64,000 nucleotides of DNA from an uncultured Flavobacteriales bacterium (GTDB lineage Bacteria > Bacteroidota > Bacteroidia > Flavobacteriales_D > Crocinitomicaceae). The translations under genes and the position numbers were made by a program. Of this stretch, positions 51,754 to 60,071 are shown piece by piece. The DNA is taken from NCBI GenBank assembly GCA_903939755.1, contig CAJAII010000007.1, positions 32,672-96,671 of the forward strand, given 5' to 3'. Numbering within the stretch: position 1 is the stretch's first letter; every line of letters starts with the position of its first letter. The notes under the pieces are model-generated. The model was not told the origin of the DNA. It saw only the letters and a list, made by a program, of their open reading frames with translations, and searched no databases.

Positions 51754-53121
51754 TTAATTTTCTCCTTTAGTTTTTATGGCATACCAGTCTATTTTCCTTG
51801 ACAAATACATTATCGTCGCCAAGACAATAAATAAACCAATACTTCCCATTAACAAGGCGTAGTCTTCCATTTGTATTATGGAATAAATAAACAAATAGAG
51901 AGTCGCCAAAATTAAACCTATCAGCGTAGTTAATTTTTTGTTGTTAAATATGCTTTTTGCATAAAGGGTTATTAAGCCAATTATAGAAATACTTGAAATT
52001 AAATAGCTAAATTTAAAAGCAATGTGTTCGGACAACGCAATTAATAAAGTGTAAAATACACAAAGCGCCAACCCAACAATAATATACTGAATCGGATGAA
52101 TTTTTACTCCATTCAAAATTTGCACAAAAAAGAAAATTAAGAAAGTTAGTGTTATGAATATGACGGCATATTTTGCTGAACGCATACTTTTTTGATATTC
52201 GTCAACAGGAACAATTAAATTTACGCCGAATGATGAATCATTAATTCCTTGGATAGCCCCTCTGAAATTTTGCGGATAAGGACGGTTAAGGTGTAATACT
52301 TTCCAATTTGCTGAAAAACCGTTCGTATTTATCTCTCTCGCGTCAGGAAGAAAGGCTCCGATAAAACTTGGGTTTTTCCATTTAGATTTTATATTCACCT
52401 TTGTCAACTTACCTAAGGGAATAAAATTAAGGCTTGTGCTCCCATTAAAATTAAGATCAAGAGAGAATGCAGTTTTCGTTTTAATGGAGTCAGAATTATT
52501 TAATGGAAGTCGAGAGCTGATACCATTTTGAATGACATCACTTGATTCTACCCCTGGGTTAAAAAAATACTGTTTGTCATTCCATTTTACAGCAATATTT
52601 TCTTGTATACTTCTGAGGTCCGAAATTCCTAATGAAATAAATGCATCCTCCCAGATAATATTATTTTTATCGATTTTCCACTCATCAAAGTTTGGTGTCG
52701 AAAAATTTCCACTCAATTTTATTTTAGAATTATAGACAATTACCTGGTAAATCCCTCGGTACCTTACTTCCGGTGATATGTCGCCGTTTATAGTAAGTTC
52801 TTCCGGTAAAAAATGAGCATATTCTCTGGATTCAACGAATTTAAATTTGTCCGTCTTTTCTCCTTCATAAACTTTAGAATAAGTCTTATATGGAACGGTA
52901 AGCACAAGCCCCGTAATAGTTTGTTCTTCGCCCCATTTTGAACTTACTTCTTCAATTGCTTCCTCTTGTCTTGATTCTCTTTCACTGATTAGACTTTCAA
53001 CCATTGAAACAGGTATTAATAGCAAAAGAATGAGTATTCCTATTGTAAATAATCTAATTGATATGGACTGTTTTAGCCAGTGATTAACTCGTTCAAAAAA
53101 TGTATGGTTGTGGGTCGTCAT
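51754..53121 (-). CDS. creD: CreD-family inner-membrane protein
   Basis: 455 residues. One N-terminal helix (about 20-42) includes ILILLLLIPVSMVESLISER, a CreD signature, then a large periplasmic domain (about 45-310) containing LHLNRPYPQNFRG, and a C-terminal set of five to six helices (about 318-445). CreD proteins belong to the CreBC stress regulon of enterobacteria and affect envelope integrity and beta-lactam response. No creBC genes are nearby. Located inside the cassette-like series, which is long for a cassette (about 1.4 kb). Confidence 0.9.
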   Translation of the reverse strand: MTTHNHTFFERVNHWLKQSISIRLFTIGILILLLLIPVSMVESLISERESRQEEAIEEVSSKWGEEQTITGLVLTVPYKTYSKVYEGEKTDKFKFVESREYAHFLPEELTINGDISPEVRYRGIYQVIVYNSKIKLSGNFSTPNFDEWKIDKNNIIWEDAFISLGISDLRSIQENIAVKWNDKQYFFNPGVESSDVIQNGISSRLPLNNSDSIKTKTAFSLDLNFNGSTSLNFIPLGKLTKVNIKSKWKNPSFIGAFLPDAREINTNGFSANWKVLHLNRPYPQNFRGAIQGINDSSFGVNLIVPVDEYQKSMRSAKYAVIFITLTFLIFFFVQILNGVKIHPIQYIIVGLALCVFYTLLIALSEHIAFKFSYLISSISIIGLITLYAKSIFNNKKLTTLIGLILATLYLFIYSIIQMEDYALLMGSIGLFIVLATIMYLSRKIDWYAIKTKGEN

Positions 53122-53139
53122 GTTTGTCTGTCGTTTTTA

Positions 53140-53217
53140 ATTGGACACTGAGATAAAATTTCGTGCTAAACGTAAATGTGAATTTACCACAAAATTAGCA
53201 ATCTTGCCAAATTGCTA
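53140..53217 (-). repeat. attC-like spacer (site 9)
   Basis: ACAAAATTAGCAAT (53189-53202) matches 13 of 14 bases of the ACAAAATTCGCAAT block in sites 7 and 12, at the same end of the spacer. The other arm is degenerate. Confidence 0.4.
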
Positions 53218-53622
53218 TTAAGGAACGATTCTTTTAATTTTAGCAAAATATAAATTGAGTGAAATGGATCCCGAAATAACGTAGGCTAATGTTAGTTCCA
53301 ATCCTTCTCTTGCGTTACTCATTAAATAGGAGGAAAATAGATAAAATACAGTGCAATAAATCAAAAACAGGGTATTTATTTTTTTGAATAGGTTCTTATT
53401 AAGTGTATGATTTCGAATTGAAAAGCTTATGTAAAAAACAATTGGAATTGATATAATCACGCTTAATATAAGCAGTATTAAGCAAAGCAGTATTATATCC
53501 AATAGGGTAATGTAAAATCCACCAAAGTTGTTGAAATGAAAATAAATTATGATGGAATATGTTGCACTACCGATTAAACAAGGTAGTAGTGTGGATAATA
53601 TTCCGAGCTTATTTATTTTCAT
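53218..53622 (-). CDS. Hypothetical membrane protein (cassette-like)
   Basis: 134 residues with four predicted helices (about 9-28, 38-62, 85-103, 112-128). No family recognised and no conserved charged residues stand out. Flanked by sites 9 and 10 on the minus strand. Confidence 0.55.
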   Translation of the reverse strand: MKINKLGILSTLLPCLIGSATYSIIIYFHFNNFGGFYITLLDIILLCLILLILSVIISIPIVFYISFSIRNHTLNKNLFKKINTLFLIYCTVFYLFSSYLMSNAREGLELTLAYVISGSISLNLYFAKIKRIVP

Positions 53623-53660
53623 TCGTAATCTATTTTATTCGGCGATACCTTAATTTCTTA

Positions 53661-53748
53661 TAGCGTTTTGCTCTTGCTGAAGTTGAGGGAGTTCTTATTT
53701 TACAACTTATATTTTCATATCTTTTGATTTCTCTTACTACTTTTTGGA
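53661..53748 (-). repeat. attC-like spacer (site 10)
   Basis: TAGCGTTTTGCTCTTGCTGA (53661-53680) aligns with TAACGTTTTGTGCTTGGCGA of site 2. The other arm is not obvious. Confidence 0.4.
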
Positions 53749-53749
53749 A

Positions 53750-54451
53750 CTATACCTTAACGCCAAAAATATAGCCCACTAATGCAGAAAGTACCATAGC
53801 TATTGTTCCCCAAATAGTAATCCTAATCACAGCGTTTTTTATGCTTGAACCACCTGTTTTTGCAGACGTTACACCAAGTATGACAAGAAAGATAATTGTG
53901 AAGCCATACAACCAATATTCCATTCCTCTAACGGGTGCAAAAAGCACAGTCAACAATGGTAGAACACCACCAACAGTAAACGATGCACCCGATGCAAAAG
54001 CAGCTTGAATTGGATTTGATTGACTAATTTCATTTATCCCTAATTCATCTCTAATATGTGCTCCTAAAGCATCTTTCTCGGTTAGTTCAATAGCAACTTG
54101 CATGGCAGTTTCTTTTCTCAATCCACGCTTCTCATAGATTTGAGCTAAAATAGTAAGCTCTTCTTCTGGCATTTCCTTTAGCTCTTGCCGTTCTCTTTCT
54201 ATATCAGATTTTTCCGTGTCCGTTTGTGAGCTTACAGAAACATATTCGCCTGCTGCCATAGATAGTGCGCCTGCAACAAGCCCCGCAACTGTTGCTAATA
54301 TGATAGGCTCTCTTGTCGAACTTGCTGCTGCAACTCCTATAGCAAGACTTGAAATTGAAATTATTCCATCATTTGCTCCAAGAACAGCGGCTCTAAGCCA
54401 ATTACTTCTGTGTATGTAGTGGTTATCTAAATAATTGTCTATTGTTATCAT
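53750..54451 (-). CDS. VIT1/CCC1 family metal transporter
   Basis: 233 residues. The first helix LRAAVLGANDGIISISSLA (about 19-37) and LSMAAGEYVSVSSQ (about 62-75) are VIT/CCC1 signatures; ERERQELKEMPEEEL (about 84-98) forms the cytoplasmic metal-binding helices with Glu residues. Three further helices follow. Plant and yeast members move iron or manganese into vacuoles; bacterial ones probably export Fe or Mn. The gene sits in the cassette-like series between sites 10 and 11. Confidence 0.9.
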   Translation of the reverse strand: MITIDNYLDNHYIHRSNWLRAAVLGANDGIISISSLAIGVAAASSTREPIILATVAGLVAGALSMAAGEYVSVSSQTDTEKSDIERERQELKEMPEEELTILAQIYEKRGLRKETAMQVAIELTEKDALGAHIRDELGINEISQSNPIQAAFASGASFTVGGVLPLLTVLFAPVRGMEYWLYGFTIIFLVILGVTSAKTGGSSIKNAVIRITIWGTIAMVLSALVGYIFGVKV

Positions 54452-54790
54452 TTTTTGTTTATGTTACATGTATTTAAAATGGGGCGTAAAGGACTACACA
54501 TAAAAAGTGATAGCGCAAACTTGATTAAAAGTACTGAACTTAATGCTAAGCTACTAAGCTGAACAAAAAACTTTTTTGATAAATTTCTATATTTTTTTTT
54601 GTTCGTTGAGCGCTGCTGGGTTATATGAGTGAAAAGAAGAAATGTTCTTGTCTTGTTTGTCGATTATAATTGTACATACGTTATGCAGATTGTAGATGGG
54701 CGGTATTTTTAGCACAAAAGTTAGTTCAGAGCTAAAAACTTTCTGCGGAGACGATTCCTCGCTTTTTGGATTGGTGCTGTTAGCAGCTGA
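54452..54790. other. Intergenic region without a gene (339 bp)
   Basis: Left part is AT-rich without clear features; the right part holds attC-like site 11. A plus-strand frame at 54696-54890 exists but looks non-coding. Confidence 0.6.
54675..54786 (-). repeat. attC-like site 11
   Basis: Starts ATACGTTATGCAGATTGTAG (about 54676-54695) and ends GGTGCTGTTAGCAG (54773-54786), with GTTAGC at 54779-54784. Same spacing class (about 110 bp) as sites 5 and 12. Confidence 0.4.
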
Positions 54791-55492
54791 TCATTTATTT
54801 AGTTCAAGAATTAATTTTTCGTGGGTTAATTTCTTTTTATTTATTCGCCATGATTTTGGAATATTCTCAACATATACTATTTCATCATAAAGTAATGCTG
54901 CTGAATTTAAATTCACTGTAATTTTTACAACTGATGGTAATTCTTTGGTGGAAAAGATATAGTTCTTGCCAGTTAAGGAAGTAAGTCGAGGTAATTCTAA
55001 GGTGTCAATTTTCGAGGTGCTAATTACTAAAGAGTCTTTCCAATTGTTAACCATGAGTTGGAACATAATTGGATCATGTATATCATAGGTCTTACCTTTT
55101 GGCATGATTAAATCGTTGAGCGGAGATCCAAGTTTGTCTTTAATTATAAATATTGTTGTAGTGTCAGGGCTTGAATTTCCAATCAATTCTAAATTACAAA
55201 TAGGTTGAATCTCGGACTTTTTGAAAGGATAAAGGTGCAAACTATCATTAATATTCCTCCACTTCCCGATAGTTACTCTTGAGCGCCCTTCGCATCCAGA
55301 TTCATAGGTAAATGTAGAGTCACTGTCAATGTATAAAGAAGTCGAACAAAAACCATTTTTTACCGAATAACATTTCGAAGTTACTTTTTGACAATTTCCA
55401 GTAGAACTCAGCATAGAACTGATTTCATTTGTCTGTGCTTTTACGTAGCCTATTGATAAATAGGAAAATAGTAATGTTAGTATGGTCTTCAT
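54791..55492 (-). CDS. Secreted hypothetical protein (cassette-like)
   Basis: 233 residues from the ATG at 55492, which gives the signal peptide MKTILTLLFSYLSIGYVKAQ. The frame opens earlier (55600), but that part overlaps site 12 and is not signal-like. The mature protein has four cysteines in the first half (SSTGNCQKVTSKCYSVKNGF and two more) and a beta-rich second half. No family recognised. Confidence 0.6.
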   Translation of the reverse strand: MKTILTLLFSYLSIGYVKAQTNEISSMLSSTGNCQKVTSKCYSVKNGFCSTSLYIDSDSTFTYESGCEGRSRVTIGKWRNINDSLHLYPFKKSEIQPICNLELIGNSSPDTTTIFIIKDKLGSPLNDLIMPKGKTYDIHDPIMFQLMVNNWKDSLVISTSKIDTLELPRLTSLTGKNYIFSTKELPSVVKITVNLNSAALLYDEIVYVENIPKSWRINKKKLTHEKLILELNK

Positions 55493-55502
55493 ATGATTTG
55501 CT

Positions 55503-55635
55503 GCTAACATTCCGTAGCTACTAGTTAGTTGCGAACCTTGGAACGAATTATTTCTGTTAAAGATAAATATCCTTGCGAAATGCGAACATGAACTTATCAC
55601 AAAATTCGCAATTACGCTAAACCGCTTTTGGGTGC
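55503..55635 (-). repeat. attC-like site 12 with TTGCGAA/TTCGCAA arms
   Basis: GCTAAC (55503-55508) opens it. TTGCGAA (55529-55535) is exactly complementary to TTCGCAA (55605-55611). The centre holds ATTATTTCTGTTAAAGAT (from 55547), as in sites 1, 2 and 7. Lies 10 bp before the start codon of the next cassette gene. Confidence 0.6.
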
Positions 55636-55638
55636 AGA

Positions 55639-56304
55639 TTAAGGTTTCTTTTCATATACAAACGTCACTTCGTAGTCTTCGTTTATTGGACTTAGTTCTT
55701 TCAATATGATTTCTATGGTGTCAAAGTAATCATTTTGTGAATTATTATTTGGTTGTCCAATAGGATAAGTCTTTGATAAATTAAAAACAGGTTGAGTTTG
55801 GTTCGTAATTAAAGAAGATAAAAATAATTTGTCTGGGATTGAAATAGGGTTGTGATTAGTCCGCTTTGAGTTAAAACTAAAAAGAATGTTACTTGCTACT
55901 TTTGTCCATTCAAGTGGTGTCTTACCGAAATGTGAATTGATTTGAATGATAAAAAATTCAATGTGTCCGAGCGATTTGTCAACAGTAAGATGCCCTGTCT
56001 TGTTAGTGTTTGAAAGCATTAAATTTGTCGCACCACCTAAATTAATTAATCTTACTGCTTGGTCAAATGTCCCTAAAGGAATGGTGTGTACTTGTGAATT
56101 TACCATTTCTTTAATTATAACAGAGGTTACTGATACAACTTTTCTACCACCATCTTCTTTTGTCTTCACACCTTTAATATCCAATAGAAGAAATTTTTTA
56201 TAGTGTTGTTCACCTAAAGTGCTGCTTGCAGTAAAAATTTCAACAGGTTTGCCAAACCAAGGTTGGTACTTGTCGTATAGCTCAATAAATTTATCGTGTG
56301 TCAT
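55639..56304 (-). CDS. Hypothetical cytosolic protein (cassette-like)
   Basis: 221 residues, no signal peptide or membrane helix. Starts MTHDKFIELYDKYQPWFGKP; contains EIFTASSTLGEQHYKKF and a C-terminal strand DYEVTFVYEKKP. No family recognised. Bounded by sites 12 and 13. Confidence 0.55.
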   Translation of the reverse strand: MTHDKFIELYDKYQPWFGKPVEIFTASSTLGEQHYKKFLLLDIKGVKTKEDGGRKVVSVTSVIIKEMVNSQVHTIPLGTFDQAVRLINLGGATNLMLSNTNKTGHLTVDKSLGHIEFFIIQINSHFGKTPLEWTKVASNILFSFNSKRTNHNPISIPDKLFLSSLITNQTQPVFNLSKTYPIGQPNNNSQNDYFDTIEIILKELSPINEDYEVTFVYEKKP

Positions 56305-56351
56305 ATTTTGTCGTTTTAAATATGTTTGCTTTTTTGTCTTTATAATTTGCA

Positions 56352-56480
56352 GCTAACGTTTTGCACTAGGCGCTTGGCCCGAATTATAAATTAATCGTTT
56401 CACCGAAGTTAAACTTATTTTGTGTCAATTTTATCGTTGTTTCGAAGCAAGGTTGGGGAGATGGCGCTAGACAGCTTTTA
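56352..56480 (-). repeat. attC-like site 13
   Basis: AGCTAACGTTTTGCACTAGG (56351-56370) leads into CTAGGCGC (56366-56373), which pairs with GCGCTAG (56464-56470) leaving one extrahelical G, a feature of attC stems. The internal CCGAAGTTAAAC-type block recurs in site 6. Confidence 0.6.
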
Positions 56481-56798
56481 TGCACTAGCTTTTTTTATTT
56501 TCCAAACAATATATTTTATAATTGAAATAACAATAAATATTAGCCAAATTAGAATGTTGGTTATTCCCAATTCAAACATAATTGAAGCATGTGATTGAGT
56601 AACTTCCTCCACTGTACCATAATCCAATATTAACCCATTTTTTAACCATAAGTAAATACCAAATATTATTGACAGTATACTCATCAATCTTACCATCAAT
56701 CCTTCGTTATCCTTGTTAAATAATTTAATGCGAATTGCTCCAATTAATACAACTAATATCAACACGCTCGAGATTAATATTTCAATTTTTATATCCAT
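56478..56798 (-). CDS. Hypothetical small membrane protein (cassette-like)
   Basis: 106 residues with three predicted helices (about 6-25, 36-55, 75-100) and a short basic tail. No family recognised. It is the first gene of the eastern run, with site 14 upstream. Confidence 0.55.
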   Translation of the reverse strand: MDIKIEILISSVLILVVLIGAIRIKLFNKDNEGLMVRLMSILSIIFGIYLWLKNGLILDYGTVEEVTQSHASIMFELGITNILIWLIFIVISIIKYIVWKIKKASA

Positions 56799-56944
56799 CT
56801 AGTTTGTGATTGGTTGCTGTTGCATAAATTACTTAAATAAGAACAAAATGCACCCTATATATTCCAATATGGCTGGATAGGCGAACAAAATGTTTGCTTT
56901 GTAAATATAATAAATTTCAGTTTGAGTTCGTCAAAAGGGTTTCT

Positions 56945-57060
56945 TATATGCCCAACGCTTTTTGTGCTCAAATGACTATTACTTTAACTTCGTTCCTACT
57001 TCGCGATCTGTGGTTTTGAGATTCAATACTGTGTTCCTCAATTTGTGTTAAAGAAAGTAT
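56945..57060 (-). repeat. attC-like site 14 with canonical GCCCAAC core
   Basis: GCCCAAC (56950-56956) fits the RYYYAAC consensus, followed by GCTTTTTGTGCTC, like CGTTTTGTGCTT of site 2. The part from 57001 resembles 39947-39984. Lies just past the epimerase stop. Confidence 0.45.
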
Positions 57061-57068
57061 TTTCTTTT

Positions 57069-58037
57069 TTAAAGGATGCTGTCTTTTACATACCAAGCAA
57101 CGGTTTGCTTAATGCCTTCTTCGACATTAGTTGTTGGCTGGTAAGCTAATAATGCTTGGGCTTTTTCAATAGAGGCAAGGGAATGTGGGATATCGCCCAC
57201 TCTAATTTTTTCATAGATTGGTTCAATAGCTTTTACGCTAGGTTCAAATAATGCCAATTCATTGCGTAGCATCTGGAACAAGGAGTTTAAGCTGGTCGCT
57301 TCCCCGCAGGCTACATTGTAGATTTCGTTAATAGCGCTTTCGTTCTGCGTAAGTAATGCTTGAATATTTATTTCTACCACATTATCGATATAAGTGAAAT
57401 CCCGCGAAAAGGAACCGTCACCGTTGATAATTGGCGCTTCATTTTTTAATAATTGGCTAATGAATTTCGGAATTACCGCTGCATAAGCGCCTTGTGGATC
57501 TTGTCGTCTTCCAAACACGTTAAAATATCGCAAGCCTATGAATTCGATTCCATAGGATTTGGAGAAAACATCGGCATATAATTCACCTACGTATTTTGTT
57601 ACGGCATAAGGAGAAAGTGGTCGTCCAATTTGATGCTCTATTTTGGGAAGCGCTGTAGAATCTCCGTAAGTGGAACTGCTCGCTGCAAAAACAAAACGCT
57701 TGATGCCAGCATTTTTGGTGGCAGTCAGCATGTTTAAAAATCCATTAATGTTGATGTCATTCGTGGTAATCGGATCGTTGATTGATCTTGGCACCGAACC
57801 TAATGCTGCTAAATGTAGCACGATGTCGCAGTTTTTTAAGGCCAACTCGCAGGTGCTGTAGTTTCGAATATCTCCTTCAATTAAGGTGAAATTTGGGTGT
57901 TTTAAGGCATCGGACAAATTGGAGATTCTTCCTGTTAAAAAATTGTCTAAGCAAATGACAGTATGATTGAGGGCTAAAAGCGCATCGCATGTATTTGAAC
58001 CAATAAAACCGGCGCCTCCCGTAACTAAAATTTGCAT
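57069..58037 (-). CDS. NAD-dependent UDP-sugar epimerase (WbpP/GalE-like)
   Basis: 322 residues. The Rossmann motif GGAGFIGSN (7-15) binds NAD, and the catalytic Ser/Tyr/Lys set is ASSSTYGDS (about 118-126) with SPYAVTKYVGE (about 141-151). RYFNVFGRRQDPQGAYAAVI (about 168-187) is a sugar-binding segment seen in UDP-N-acetylhexosamine 4-epimerases such as WbpP/TviC. It probably makes a UDP-GalNAc or related sugar for surface glycans. Divergent from pcm, and at the edge of the cassette-like series. Confidence 0.88.
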   Translation of the reverse strand: MQILVTGGAGFIGSNTCDALLALNHTVICLDNFLTGRISNLSDALKHPNFTLIEGDIRNYSTCELALKNCDIVLHLAALGSVPRSINDPITTNDININGFLNMLTATKNAGIKRFVFAASSSTYGDSTALPKIEHQIGRPLSPYAVTKYVGELYADVFSKSYGIEFIGLRYFNVFGRRQDPQGAYAAVIPKFISQLLKNEAPIINGDGSFSRDFTYIDNVVEINIQALLTQNESAINEIYNVACGEATSLNSLFQMLRNELALFEPSVKAIEPIYEKIRVGDIPHSLASIEKAQALLAYQPTTNVEEGIKQTVAWYVKDSIL

Positions 58038-58196
58038 CTGCGTCCTTCTCTTTATATAAAACCACTAAAATAGTAGTTTTCCAAAAGGTAAAGTTATAAA
58101 TAATCACGATAAATTGATTTTCGCCTTGAAGTTTAGCTTATTTTTATGCACTGAAAAAAGGTGATTTTTTCAAATTTTAAAACCAGCAATAAATTA

Positions 58197-58856
58197 ATGA
58201 ATCAGCATTTAAAAGATACATTTAGGCATAAAGGAAAACGTAAACTGTTGGTAGAGGAGTTGGGGAAAATGGGTATTAAGCAAACGTCAATTCTCGACGC
58301 ATTTATTGCCATTCCTAGGCATTATTTTTTGGATTTAGCTTTTGATGAGCAAGCTTATACCAACATGGCTTTTCAAATCGGTTCTGGACAAACTATTTCG
58401 CATCCATATACAGTTGCATTTCAAACGCAATTGCTATCGGTGGCAAAAGGGGATAAGATGTTGGAAATAGGAACGGGTTCAGGATTTCAAACGTGTATTT
58501 TATGCCAAATGGGTGCAAAGGTTTTTTCGGTAGAACGCCACATGGATCTTCATATCAAGGCAAAATCAATGCTTACTTATTTTAATTTTAATGCAAAACT
58601 TAGTTTTGGTGATGGCTACAAAGGAATTCCTTCCCATGCGCCTTTTGATAAAATATTAGTAACTTGTGGTGCACCCGAAATTCCACAGCTTTTAGTCTCC
58701 CAATTAAAAATTGGTGGTTTAATGGTTATTCCAGTAGGGGAAGGAGACGAACAAAAAATGTTGCGGATAACTAAATTAGATGCCGAACAATACAAAGTAG
58801 AAGAATTTGGTACTTTTAAGTTTGTACCTATGTTAGAAAGAACTGTAAAAAAATAA
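58197..58856 (+). CDS. pcm: Protein-L-isoaspartate O-methyltransferase
   Basis: 219 residues from the ATG at 58197; the frame extends to 58161 but the extension lacks conserved residues. Signature segments are FLDLAFDEQAYTNMAFQIG (about 39-57), QTISHPYTVAFQTQLL (about 61-76) and the SAM-binding MLEIGTGSGFQTCILCQMG (about 84-102). The enzyme methylates isoaspartyl residues to start their repair in aged proteins. The NtrC-like gene follows 2 bp after its stop, so the two are coupled. Confidence 0.95.
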   Translation: MNQHLKDTFRHKGKRKLLVEELGKMGIKQTSILDAFIAIPRHYFLDLAFDEQAYTNMAFQIGSGQTISHPYTVAFQTQLLSVAKGDKMLEIGTGSGFQTCILCQMGAKVFSVERHMDLHIKAKSMLTYFNFNAKLSFGDGYKGIPSHAPFDKILVTCGAPEIPQLLVSQLKIGGLMVIPVGEGDEQKMLRITKLDAEQYKVEEFGTFKFVPMLERTVKK

Positions 58857-58858
58857 GG

Positions 58859-60025
58859 ATGAGAATTTTAATTACGGACGACGAAAGAGCCATAAGGAAT
58901 GCGTTACGCGAAATATTTGAGTTTGAAGGTTATGTAGTCGACGAAGCAGAAAATGGTCAAGAAGCATTAAAAGCATTACGAACAAAAGAGTACGATGCCA
59001 TCTTCTGTGATATTAAAATGCCAAATATGGATGGCCTGGAAGTTCAGACAAAAATGAAGGAAGAGGGAATAGATGTTCCTATGATCATGATTAGTGGACA
59101 TGGAACGGTAGAAACGGCTGTTCAAGCCATAAAAAATGGCGCATTTGATTTCATTGAAAAGCCACTAGACCTTAATCGCTTGTTGATTACCTTTCGGAAT
59201 TTGAAAGATCGAAATAAATTGGTTGCGGAAACGGTCAGTTTAAAAAATACCATCCGTAAATTCAAAGGAACTTCGATAATCGGAGAATCGGCTTCTATCA
59301 AAGAAATAATAGCCATGATAGAAAAAGTAGCCGCTTCTGATGCTAGGGTATTAATTACAGGTCAAAATGGTTCCGGGAAGGAATTGGTAGCTCGTTCACT
59401 TCACGATAATTCAAATCGTTCTAAAGGCGCATTTATTGAGGTTAATTGTGCTGCAATTCCATCTGAATTAATAGAAAGTGAATTGTTTGGACATGAAAAA
59501 GGGGCCTTTACTTCCGCTGTGAAAGATAAAAAAGGCAAGTTTGAATTGGCTTCCGGTGGCACGCTCTTCTTGGATGAAATTGGAGACATGTCCTTGAGCG
59601 CCCAAGCAAAAGTGCTTCGCGCTTTACAAGAGCAACTAATTCAGCGAGTAGGAGGAGAGAAGGATATTAAGGTTGATTGTCGAATTTTAGCGGCAACAAA
59701 TAAAAATTTAGTCGAGGAAATTAGCGCTGGTCGTTTTAGGGAGGATTTATTTCACCGCTTAGCCGTAATTCCAATTCATGTGCCATCCCTGAATGAGCGC
59801 AAGGATGACATTCCTTTGTTAGCCGATTATTTTTTAGGTAAAATATGTGATGAACATGGCATTCCACATAAAAAGTTTCATCCTGCAGCTTATGTTGCTT
59901 TACAAAATATCAATTGGACAGGAAATATTCGCGAACTAAGAAATATCATTGAGCGGTTAATCATTCTTTGTAGTGATACGATTTCCGCTGACGATGTAAA
60001 TCGATATGCTAATCCATCAAAATAG
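58859..60025 (+). CDS. NtrC-like response regulator lacking a HTH domain
   Basis: 388 residues. The receiver domain (1-120) has the phospho-acceptor Asp51 in CDIKMPNMDG. The AAA+ domain (about 140-370) has a Walker A-like GQNGSGKE (about 167-174), the Walker B GGTLFLDEIGDMS (about 236-248) and the sigma-54 loop GAFTSA where GAFTGA is usual. The C-terminus stops at about residue 388 without the Fis-type HTH, so it cannot bind DNA on its own in the normal way. It may act from solution or in a complex. Its partner kinase is not adjacent. Confidence 0.9.
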   Translation: MRILITDDERAIRNALREIFEFEGYVVDEAENGQEALKALRTKEYDAIFCDIKMPNMDGLEVQTKMKEEGIDVPMIMISGHGTVETAVQAIKNGAFDFIEKPLDLNRLLITFRNLKDRNKLVAETVSLKNTIRKFKGTSIIGESASIKEIIAMIEKVAASDARVLITGQNGSGKELVARSLHDNSNRSKGAFIEVNCAAIPSELIESELFGHEKGAFTSAVKDKKGKFELASGGTLFLDEIGDMSLSAQAKVLRALQEQLIQRVGGEKDIKVDCRILAATNKNLVEEISAGRFREDLFHRLAVIPIHVPSLNERKDDIPLLADYFLGKICDEHGIPHKKFHPAAYVALQNINWTGNIRELRNIIERLIILCSDTISADDVNRYANPSK

Positions 60026-60071
60026 TACAAGTTAGATCAATATCTATTAATTTTATCCCAAATCATACGTC

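Noticed and set aside
54696..54890. Short plus-strand frame over site 11 and the end of the 54791 gene
   Set aside because: No ribosome-binding context, and it overlaps a repeat and a real gene on the other strand.
34860..57060. Insertion sequences or prophage as the cause of the repeats
   Set aside because: No transposase, recombinase or phage structural gene is visible, and repeats are one per gene gap rather than flanking a unit.
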